Source: JBNJGT01 sp964473285 (GTDB lineage: Archaea > Nanobdellota > Nanobdellia > Woesearchaeales > JACJVW01). From it: a stretch of 28,134 nucleotides of DNA. Positions 15,239-22,640 of the stretch are shown here, piece after piece; position 1 is the first letter of the stretch; the number at the start of each line of letters is the position of its first letter. The notes under the pieces were generated by a model. That model did not search any database. It was given only the letters and a program-made list of their open reading frames with translations, and was not told the origin of the DNA. The DNA is taken from contig CAYYOI010000020.1 of NCBI GenBank assembly GCA_964473285.1, positions 1 to 28,134 of the forward strand, read 5' to 3'. A program made the translations under genes and the position numbers.

Positions 15239-15763
15239 ATGGTTTCGCTTTTCGAAAAAGACCTTGGGATAAGGATAATAGGGCTTTATCTTGATAATTA
15301 TCTTGATCTTTTCAGTATAAACGAGATAGCATCAAGGCTGGGAAAGAAGTATCCTTATGTCCACAAGCGCGTGATGGAGCTTATACAGGAACAATACCTG
15401 AATTCAATAACGGTGGGTCGTTCTACAATGTGCTCTCTTAATCTTGATAATCCTTTCGTAAGATATATCTTAGGTTATTTCCATCTGAAGAGGGCAGATT
15501 ACTTCGAGGTCGATATGACTGGGGTGGATTTTGTTGTCGCAAGGGGAAAAGAGAAGGTAGAGCATATATATGTTGTGGGAAAGGGAAAATCAAAAGATCA
15601 TATAACCTACCTTACAGAGCAGCAGTTCAAGGATGAATTAAAGGATGGGCTGATGCACAGGCATATAGTGCTTAAAGGGTATGAGCGTTTTTTCGAGTTC
15701 ATAAGAAAAAACAAGGGAGAGCTTGCAATGCAGTTCAATCCATTGATGGGGCAATTACAATGA
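15239..15763 (+). CDS. Winged-helix protein leading the second surface operon
   Basis: A 174-aa protein with an N-terminal winged helix (about residues 6-75: IIGLYLDNYLDLFSINEIA, KYPYVHKRVMELIQEQYL, then a wing ending MCSLNL). The remaining 100 residues (DYFEVDMTGVDFVVARGKEK onwards) form an alpha/beta domain I cannot assign, with an IYVVGKGKSKDH segment that may bind a small ligand. It overlaps the next gene by 4 bp (ATGA), so it is made together with a surface protein; this suggests it regulates the operon. The site in the promoter region it might bind is given separately. Confidence 0.65.
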   Translation: MVSLFEKDLGIRIIGLYLDNYLDLFSINEIASRLGKKYPYVHKRVMELIQEQYLNSITVGRSTMCSLNLDNPFVRYILGYFHLKRADYFEVDMTGVDFVVARGKEKVEHIYVVGKGKSKDHITYLTEQQFKDELKDGLMHRHIVLKGYERFFEFIRKNKGELAMQFNPLMGQLQ

Positions 15764-18087
15764 AAAAGGTATTGTTGCTTATATTGTGCATCTCTTTGAT
15801 AAATGCAGTTGAACTGATGTCTCCTGAGGATGGAGTAGAGAGGTATAATCCTGATGTATTGTTTGGATGGGAGACCAGTGCGAAGAATTACACTTTACAG
15901 ATAACTGAGGAATCTTTTTCAGAGCCTCTTGTCAATGAGACCACTGGAGATCCTTTCTTTTCAAACACTTTGGAGGTTGGGTCTTTCAAGTGGAGGGTAT
16001 GTGCTGAGGGTTCCTGTTCAGAGGAGAGGACTCTCAGAATATTTGAAGAGCCTGATTTTGATGTTTCTGTTGATCTTTCTGATCATGAGGATACAGGGTT
16101 TGTGAGGATCTCGATGCAAGCACCTACTGGTGCATCCGCCAACCTTGTAATAGAGGGGGAGGGCTCGCCTGTGGAATATAATCCTTCGGAGCTTGTGCAA
16201 AAGGAGTGGTATGTAGAACTTGAGCCAGGAAAATATTCTTTGAGTGCTAATGTGAGTCACCTGGATTTTTTTGATGAAACCACCTCTAATTTTGTTGTCC
16301 CTGAGAGTGAGTCAGATACAGTTGCTGCAGCAAGTGATGGAGATGATACTAACGAGAGTGAAGGTAGTAGTGATTATGTTGTAAGTTTTATCACGACTTT
16401 TGATGGGGAGCCTGAGGATGTCTTGGTTGAATACACTGGCCCTAAGAATGGGTCTGTTGAATCTGATGGGGAAGTTGAACTAGATCTTTTGGAGGGTGAG
16501 TATGAGTTCTCTTTCGAGAAAGAGGGGTTTACTGAATCTTTCTCTCTTGATGTGGACTCTAACCGCAGCATGACTGTTGATATTGAATCAGCAGGAGGCA
16601 GGGATGATTATGTGAATACTTCGAGTGTGGAGGCGGACTCGACTGTATCCATAAAATCACCTGAAGACGGAGATGTCATCTCTGAAACTGAGGTGACTAT
16701 TGTTTCTGATGCGTTTGATGAATCATGTGACCTGTACATAAGACACGCCACAATGAGCGGGTGGAGCATAGTCTCAGGAAACGGGGAGAGTGTCTATGAT
16801 GACAAGATTGTTGATGAGGGAATAAGGCTTTCAAACCTGAGGGTAGGGGTTTATAACGTGAAGGCAGTTTGTGATTCATACAGTTCAGAAGAGATATCAT
16901 TTGTTGTTTCTGTTACAGAGAACTTGTCTTCTGATGAATTGCATAAGCTGGATCTGCTTGAGAAGAGAATAGGCTCTTTTGATGCGCCTGTGCAGAAAGC
17001 CCTTTCAGGGACTTCAGAAAAGATAAAAGATGTTCGGTCAAAGATAAATAAGTTTACAGAAGAATACAATGATGCTGCAGAAGAATTGAAAGCAAACGAG
17101 AGGGCAACAAAAAAGGATAGGATTGCAAAGGATGTGGATGAGTTGATGAGCACAATCCCTGAGAATATAACTGTAGGCGAGACTGAGCATATCATCGTAT
17201 ACCTGCCACAGGAAGATGCTGTCTCCATGGTTGAGGATTTCCTGAGGGAGAAGGATTATTCAAGGGACAAAAAGACAGTATTATTTGATCAGGCAAAAAA
17301 TCCTTTTGTGGTTGATGTCAAATCAATCCCTATCACTCTTGATTATGAGGGAGGGAATGAGGGGATGCAGGTGATAAGCAAGAAGCTTAATTCCTCTCTT
17401 GAATCAGGTGAGTTCATGATTGAATATGTTCCGCAAGAAGTTGATTATGAGGGGGAAAGGGCAGGAAAATATCTTGTGATCGATTCTCCGGAATATTCTT
17501 ATATTGCTGATAATGTCGATGTGCGGGATACAAGAACTGTCGCTTTTGCAGGGGAGACACCTGCAAACTTTGTGACCGGCCTTGCAATATCTGAATATGT
17601 GCCATCCTCCTCTGTTTTTGCAGGAATCATTGCTGTGCTTGTTTGCGGGATACTTCTTGTGCCTGCAGTATCTTACATCTCACCATATAACCGGCTGATA
17701 AAGAATCTTAATGCTGCAGGTGATACAGTCCAGAAGAAGGGTATTGAGGCTGCGTTGCCGTATTATCCTAAGATATATGCTCTTTACGAGAAGCAGGATC
17801 CTTCTGTAAAAGAGGAACTCATGCCTGTCATGGCAGAACTGGGAAATCACCTGCGATGCCATTCCATCGAGAAGAACATAAAACAGCATAACAAGAAGTT
17901 CGAGTTCCAGCAGAAGCTGGGTAAGTTTGATCCGGATGTATATAATGAGATGAGATACCTTTATCATTCAATAATGGATGATTTCAAAGAGCTTTCCGAG
18001 GAATACAGGAAAATGTATGGTGAACAGGTGGACCATATTCGAAATATATATAAAACCGGCATATACAATGAAACACAAAGGGGGTAA
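15760..18087 (+). CDS. Large surface protein with Ig-like ectodomain and helical cytoplasmic tail
   Basis: Unrecognised 775-aa protein. Signal peptide MKKVLLLILCISLINA is followed by an ectodomain opening on VELMSPEDGVERYNPDVLFG, the start typical of Ig/fibronectin-like surface repeats; a similar SPEDGDVISETEVTI recurs near residue 298. An acidic Ser/Asp/Glu linker spans about 185-208. A long helical, coiled-coil-prone stretch (about 390-465) includes LHKLDLLEKRIGSF and EEYNDAAEELKANERATKKD. A single membrane span lies at about 617-637, followed by a 135-aa basic helical cytoplasmic domain rich in Tyr and Glu (residues 640-775). This large inner domain suggests a cytoplasmic partner. The stop lies 1 bp before the next gene's ATG. 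Confidence 0.75.
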   Translation: MKKVLLLILCISLINAVELMSPEDGVERYNPDVLFGWETSAKNYTLQITEESFSEPLVNETTGDPFFSNTLEVGSFKWRVCAEGSCSEERTLRIFEEPDFDVSVDLSDHEDTGFVRISMQAPTGASANLVIEGEGSPVEYNPSELVQKEWYVELEPGKYSLSANVSHLDFFDETTSNFVVPESESDTVAAASDGDDTNESEGSSDYVVSFITTFDGEPEDVLVEYTGPKNGSVESDGEVELDLLEGEYEFSFEKEGFTESFSLDVDSNRSMTVDIESAGGRDDYVNTSSVEADSTVSIKSPEDGDVISETEVTIVSDAFDESCDLYIRHATMSGWSIVSGNGESVYDDKIVDEGIRLSNLRVGVYNVKAVCDSYSSEEISFVVSVTENLSSDELHKLDLLEKRIGSFDAPVQKALSGTSEKIKDVRSKINKFTEEYNDAAEELKANERATKKDRIAKDVDELMSTIPENITVGETEHIIVYLPQEDAVSMVEDFLREKDYSRDKKTVLFDQAKNPFVVDVKSIPITLDYEGGNEGMQVISKKLNSSLESGEFMIEYVPQEVDYEGERAGKYLVIDSPEYSYIADNVDVRDTRTVAFAGETPANFVTGLAISEYVPSSSVFAGIIAVLVCGILLVPAVSYISPYNRLIKNLNAAGDTVQKKGIEAALPYYPKIYALYEKQDPSVKEELMPVMAELGNHLRCHSIEKNIKQHNKKFEFQQKLGKFDPDVYNEMRYLYHSIMDDFKELSEEYRKMYGEQVDHIRNIYKTGIYNETQRG

Positions 18088-18088
18088 C

Positions 18089-20770
18089 ATGAATAAGCTA
18101 TGGATATTGGTGATCTTGCTTTGCGCTAGTCTCGCCTGTGGCTATGAGCAGGGCATACATCTTGTAAGGCCTGATTCTGAATATATAACTCAAGAGTATA
18201 CTGTCCCTGAGTATCTCTCTGTGGAGGATCTCACTTTTCTTACCTGCCTTGAGGACGAGGAGCTTTCAGTGAGTTCTTCTGTCATGTGTCTTGACAATAA
18301 TAATTTCGAGGATGTGTCTGTATATCAGTGGGGGGAAGAGAACTGTTACATAGGTTCATTCAACCTTGAGCAGTTTGATTGTGATAATGTGCGGATTCAA
18401 AGCGAATATACCAAGGATAATGAAAATTATAGGCTTTATAAGGATCTGAGGCTTAACACTTTCTCTGAACTTTTAGATATAATACTGAATACACAATATA
18501 CTGACGGTGGGTGGAAGACAAACAGGGATACAGCATATGGTATACTGGGCTTGTCGCAATTCCCTGATCTTTTTGATTATGAGATAGGGGAGGCAGTGGA
18601 ATACCTGCAGATGGAAAGGAATGAGGAGAAGAAGTGCTGGCCTGATGCTCCATGTGATATCCCTCTTACGATGGAGATCCTTTACATCCTTACCCATAGT
18701 GGGATTGATGATGCCAGAAGGGTTGTACATGATGCCCGCAACTGGATCGAATACCGGCAGAACTATTATGAGCAAGGGGATAAGTGGAGTGTGGAGGTGA
18801 CGCCGCTTGACAATCCTCTTGTGTTTGTTGCAAGCACCGGAAAAGGCTCTGAAAATTTCTCTCTTGAAGAGGATGAATCCCAGGTATATAGCTTTGATGT
18901 AACCCTTAATACCACACTTTCGGTTGCAAGCTATGATCCTTTTGATGCTAAGATAATGAACCAACACGGTGATGTGGTCTATACATACCAAGGGGATAAC
19001 CTTTCTTATTCAATGCCAGGGGCAGGTTGGAGCCTTCATCGGAAGGGGGAACCATGCGATCATCTTTCTACAGCCTATGCTGCAAACCTTGATCTGCATG
19101 ATCCAAACAAGAGAGAGGCTAAGAGATGGATGTTTTCAGAGCTGAAATTTGCAGATACTGTGGGTTTTTACTTCAAGGAGTTGCTTCCCACAGCATTGTG
19201 GGTCTCTGCTTTCTCTAATACCAGCTCTGAATGGATGAGTGATTATGAGCCTTACATGGACAGGTTCACTTATATTGACGGGACAAAAGAGCATTTTGAG
19301 AGGTACAGAGAAGAGACACTCAACTGGCTATTGTTCCAGCAGAACAACGAAGGATCATGGGGTCCCAGCAATGGTACTGTGTCTGAAAAAGCTGTTCCTA
19401 CTGCAATAAGCGTGATGGCCCTTCAGGCTTTCGGCATGAACCGGACTTTCGAGCCAATCGAGGATGCGGAACAGTGGCTTAGTGAGAATGAGGTCAATAT
19501 CTCACGGAATGATACGACTGCGCTTGGTTCCAGCTTTTATGTCCTGAGGAATAATGCCAGGCCTATCCTTACTTCTGAACCAGGTGTTGTTGTGCTTGAT
19601 GAGGAAAAGGTCAGCTTTGATCTTTTCAACCCTACACCTTTTGATCTTGAGAATCTAAAGTACAATTTCAGCGAATCAATAAGGGATGTTGTGAGGCTGG
19701 ATGAGAAATCAACAATATCATCATATTCATACAGGAAACTTAACCTTTACAAGGAAACCTCAAGTGTTGATGAGATGTATGGTTTCCTCAATATATCAAC
19801 AGAAGGGAAGATGGTTGCAAGGGTACCTGTAATCATAACTGATTTCCCATCAATAAATGTAACACCTGAATCTCCGGTAAGAGTATTCGGAAGATCGGGT
19901 GCTATCCCTCTTGAGGTAGATAAGTCACATCACGAGTTCATCTGTTCTGTTGACTGGGAACAGCAGGAGATTAGCTCGTCAAATTTCAAGATAAAATCCT
20001 CAAATGAAAAGATAGACATCACTTTTGACATGCCTGATTCAAAGGAAGCATTGTACACAGGAGTTATGGAATGCGAAGCCAGGGGTAAGAGCTATTCGCA
20101 GGACATATCTGTATATATCAATCGTTATTCATCATATCCTTTGACACTTTCTCCTACAAATATTTATGTGAATAGTTCTAAAAGTGGTTTTAACATATCT
20201 GTGAAAAATAATCTTGATGTGCAGATCACACCTGAGATAGAGGTGCCTGATGAATTCTTCCAGGCAACAGGGATGGTTACCCTTAACCCTGGGGAGACTA
20301 AGAGTGTGAATATCGCGAATCTTGTTCCAAGTAACATGAATTATACTACTTCATTTGATATAACTGTATCAACCCTTGGTGAGAGTGAATCATTGCCTGT
20401 GGTTGTTGATATAGAATATATGCCTGATGATTCATCAATAATCCCTCTGATAATAGTCTTGTCATTCATAATTGTTGTTGGAGGAAGCCTAGGGTACTTG
20501 GTATATTACTATAGAAAGCCTCTTATGAAGTATCTCAATAAGATGGACAGGTTCAAGGTAAAGCAGGAGATAGAGGAGAAACTCAATAACCTGGATGACC
20601 TGAAAAAAGAGGAGAAGGTGAATTCTGTCTCTAACATGGTGAAGATACTGAAATTCCAGGATAAAAAGGAAGAAGAGATAAGGGAAACACTGAAAAAATA
20701 TTTTACAGATGATGAGATTGAAGAAGCTCTTAGGAAAGGAGGACTTACACTGGGTGGCCCTCAAGGTTAG
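18089..20770 (+). CDS. Surface-anchored protein with alpha/alpha-toroid (terpenoid-cyclase-like) repeats
   Basis: A 893-aa membrane-anchored protein. The signal peptide is MNKLWILVILLCASLACG. Residues about 125-165 (ILNTQYTDGGWKTNRDTAYG) and about 411-450 (LNWLLFQQNNEGSWGPSNGT, then AVPTAISVMALQAFG) carry the Q-x-x-DGGW/EGSWG repeat of prenyltransferase/squalene-cyclase-type toroids. The toroid is split by a beta insert (about 235-315). Ig-like beta domains follow, then a membrane span (about 784-806) and an 85-aa charged cytoplasmic tail with coiled-coil character. The fold is known from cyclases and from binding proteins; no acidic catalytic motif such as DXDD is seen, so a binding role is more likely. 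I start at 18089, where the signal peptide begins and GGGGT precedes; the longer frame from 17978 lies within the upstream gene. Confidence 0.75.
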   Translation: MNKLWILVILLCASLACGYEQGIHLVRPDSEYITQEYTVPEYLSVEDLTFLTCLEDEELSVSSSVMCLDNNNFEDVSVYQWGEENCYIGSFNLEQFDCDNVRIQSEYTKDNENYRLYKDLRLNTFSELLDIILNTQYTDGGWKTNRDTAYGILGLSQFPDLFDYEIGEAVEYLQMERNEEKKCWPDAPCDIPLTMEILYILTHSGIDDARRVVHDARNWIEYRQNYYEQGDKWSVEVTPLDNPLVFVASTGKGSENFSLEEDESQVYSFDVTLNTTLSVASYDPFDAKIMNQHGDVVYTYQGDNLSYSMPGAGWSLHRKGEPCDHLSTAYAANLDLHDPNKREAKRWMFSELKFADTVGFYFKELLPTALWVSAFSNTSSEWMSDYEPYMDRFTYIDGTKEHFERYREETLNWLLFQQNNEGSWGPSNGTVSEKAVPTAISVMALQAFGMNRTFEPIEDAEQWLSENEVNISRNDTTALGSSFYVLRNNARPILTSEPGVVVLDEEKVSFDLFNPTPFDLENLKYNFSESIRDVVRLDEKSTISSYSYRKLNLYKETSSVDEMYGFLNISTEGKMVARVPVIITDFPSINVTPESPVRVFGRSGAIPLEVDKSHHEFICSVDWEQQEISSSNFKIKSSNEKIDITFDMPDSKEALYTGVMECEARGKSYSQDISVYINRYSSYPLTLSPTNIYVNSSKSGFNISVKNNLDVQITPEIEVPDEFFQATGMVTLNPGETKSVNIANLVPSNMNYTTSFDITVSTLGESESLPVVVDIEYMPDDSSIIPLIIVLSFIIVVGGSLGYLVYYYRKPLMKYLNKMDRFKVKQEIEEKLNNLDDLKKEEKVNSVSNMVKILKFQDKKEEEIRETLKKYFTDDEIEEALRKGGLTLGGPQG
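20738..20742 (+). promoter_or_regulatory. RBS that decides the start of the next gene
   Basis: GGAGG lies 11 bp before the GTG at 20754, within the end of the previous gene. No similar site precedes the upstream ATGs at 20709 and 20712, and translation from GTG puts the hydrophobic anchor at the very N-terminus. Confidence 0.5.
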
Positions 20771-21602
20771 TGTGCCTATTTTTGCTGTAATCATACTGGC
20801 AATAGTCCTGATGTATAGACCTCCTTATGAATCCCTTGAAGGGAACATGATACGAAGCAATACAGAGATTAATCTCTCTGAATGCAGGCTTGAGACTGAA
20901 TCAGCTCTGCTTGATTATTCTGATGGAAAGCCTCATTATGGTGAGGATGGTTTCTTCACCAGGAATGAGATAGAGGTTCCATCGGCTAACGGGTATAAGG
21001 TGAACATGAGCATGCCTTTGTCAACCAAACCTCATGAATATGAGAACGGTCAGGTTCTAATATGCAACAAGAATAACTGCCCTTCTTCATATGACGGAGC
21101 TTTTCTTTCAATAACTCATGAAGGGGAAAGATCTTATGTCCCTCTTGTGAATGAGGATGGTTCTGTTGTTGACCTGTCAAAGGGTTCACAACATCTGTCA
21201 GTTGATCATGTGTTCTCCGTTGATCGTTCGTTAGCTGTTTCACTCCATGGGGTGACTTCCGAAATCCCTTATCTGATAGGGCTTAATGGAGAGCAGCTGA
21301 TCATACATGAGTTGCATAAAATAGAGGATATTGATGGTGACAAAAAATTTGATTATGCCTGGAATGATACGGGCCTTGCTTTATATCTTTCAGATTATCA
21401 GGAGGTTTATCATTTTGAGCCTGGAGAGATGATTGTCGGTGAAGAGAAGTTAGGTTATTATAATTCATCGATTGTTCCTGCATTGACAGGTACAGGGATT
21501 TATACAGTAAAGGCTGTGAAGGGAGAACCACCTCAACTTGGACCAGGTGATGTGGTGGAATTGTTTGCGGAGGGAGATATTCTTGGCCTTAGATGCCCTT
21601 GA
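20754..21602 (+). CDS. N-terminally anchored surface protein with DxDGD site
   Basis: About 282 aa from the GTG at 20754. The N-terminus is a signal anchor (VSVPIFAVIILAIVLMY, around residues 5-21), and the rest is predicted outside the cell. Residues near 195-215 contain IEDIDGDKKFDY, a D-x-D-G-D calcium-binding-like loop, followed by strands ALYLSDYQEVYHF, IVGEEKLGYY and a final beta region. The same order (DLDGDGKNE, VVNLSD, TIGEEIYG) occurs in the archaellin two genes' length downstream, so they may share an outer domain. It overlaps the previous gene by 17 bp and is the last in the operon. No family name can be given. A longer start at 20709 is possible. Confidence 0.65.
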   Translation: MALKVSVPIFAVIILAIVLMYRPPYESLEGNMIRSNTEINLSECRLETESALLDYSDGKPHYGEDGFFTRNEIEVPSANGYKVNMSMPLSTKPHEYENGQVLICNKNNCPSSYDGAFLSITHEGERSYVPLVNEDGSVVDLSKGSQHLSVDHVFSVDRSLAVSLHGVTSEIPYLIGLNGEQLIIHELHKIEDIDGDKKFDYAWNDTGLALYLSDYQEVYHFEPGEMIVGEEKLGYYNSSIVPALTGTGIYTVKAVKGEPPQLGPGDVVELFAEGDILGLRCP

Positions 21603-21648
21603 TTACTCCTTTGAGATAGTGAACAAAGCGTGTCTTTTTAAACGAAAG

Positions 21649-21693
21649 ATTTATATAGTAACTAAGCCAGTTTTTTAACATTGGCAGGAGAGA
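21649..21693 (+). promoter_or_regulatory. Promoter and RBS of the archaellin gene
   Basis: A TATA-like ATTTATATAG (21649-21658) predicts transcription from about 21679. A strong Shine-Dalgarno sequence GGCAGGAGAG (21684-21693) precedes the ATG at 21703. Such a strong, leadered promoter suits a highly produced filament protein. Confidence 0.65.
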
Positions 21694-21702
21694 TGCACGA
21701 GC

Positions 21703-22617
21703 ATGATTCGGAGTAATTCCAAAAGAGGGATAATGGGTATAGGAACCCTTATCATTTTCATAGCAACAATTCTAGTTGCAGCTGTTGCTGCAGCGGTACT
21801 TATATCAACTTCAAATGTCCTTCAGCAGAGATCATTGCTTGTGGGACAGGAAGCAAGAAAGAGTATAACTGACGGGGTTGATGTATTCTCCATAATGGCT
21901 GCATCAAACTATACAAGCGAGACATTCAATGATTACGAGGTTTTGATGAGGCTTAGTTCTGGGTCAGATCCTTTACAGATGAGAAACTTTGATGTTGAGA
22001 TGCTTTCGAACAAACTGCATACTGCAGCAGAGCTCTATTACCCTAAGGAAGGAAATGAGGCGAATGTAAGTTTTGCAGTTGACGATACCTGGCAAACGAT
22101 TCCACATGATCTTGATGGAGATGGGAAGAATGAGCAGGTTCGGATAATTGATTCAACCACTGATTCACTTGTGGTCAATCTTTCGGATGTTGGATTGAGC
22201 GATAATATCTCTCTTGGGAATGTAGCCAACGGAGACAGGGTTGAGCTTGATGAGACCGCCATAACCATCGGTGAGGAAATCTATGGAACGGTTGAGATTG
22301 ATGCAACTGCTTCAGGAGAGGCAGAATTGCCAGCAGATTCAGTAATGTTCAGGAAAGTAGCTTCAGAATGCAAATTTGAGTTCCTGCCTCCTGAGGATTA
22401 CTTCTGCTTCCAGGTTGTAGTCGGAAATGATGATTATGTGCTGGATTCCAGGGAAAAGATTAAGGTACTTTTCAAGACACGATCAGAGAATGCATTGACA
22501 GTCGGAGAAGATATAATGTTTATCTTTGCCTCGGAAAAGGGCAGGCTTACAGAGGCTCGGGCCAGGACACCTGATGTCATTGTTTACAAGAGTACGCGGA
22601 TCTGGCCTTTGGGCTGA
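21703..22617 (+). CDS. Archaellin (major filament protein) with Ca-binding-like loop
   Basis: Structural subunit of the archaellum. The 304-aa protein has a class III (prepilin-type) leader ending SKRG, cleaved before IMGIGTLIIFIATILVAAVA, the hydrophobic helix that polymerises the filament; this helix and the following LISTSNVLQQRSL are typical archaellin. The outer domain is beta-rich. Near residues 132-142 it contains DLDGDGKNEQV, an EF-hand-like calcium loop, an uncommon but known type of addition in surface filaments. One or two sequons are present. It has its own strong promoter and is followed 20-23 bp later by an ArlC/D/E-like gene, the usual archaellum order. The motor genes (arlF-J) are not in this window. 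Confidence 0.88.
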   Translation: MIRSNSKRGIMGIGTLIIFIATILVAAVAAAVLISTSNVLQQRSLLVGQEARKSITDGVDVFSIMAASNYTSETFNDYEVLMRLSSGSDPLQMRNFDVEMLSNKLHTAAELYYPKEGNEANVSFAVDDTWQTIPHDLDGDGKNEQVRIIDSTTDSLVVNLSDVGLSDNISLGNVANGDRVELDETAITIGEEIYGTVEIDATASGEAELPADSVMFRKVASECKFEFLPPEDYFCFQVVVGNDDYVLDSREKIKVLFKTRSENALTVGEDIMFIFASEKGRLTEARARTPDVIVYKSTRIWPLG

Positions 22618-22640
22618 TCTTCTTAAAAAAGGGGGGTATG

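Noticed and set aside
17978..18088. Upstream extension of the toroid protein
   Set aside because: The extension lies inside the preceding gene, while the ATG at 18089 begins a standard signal peptide after GGGGT.
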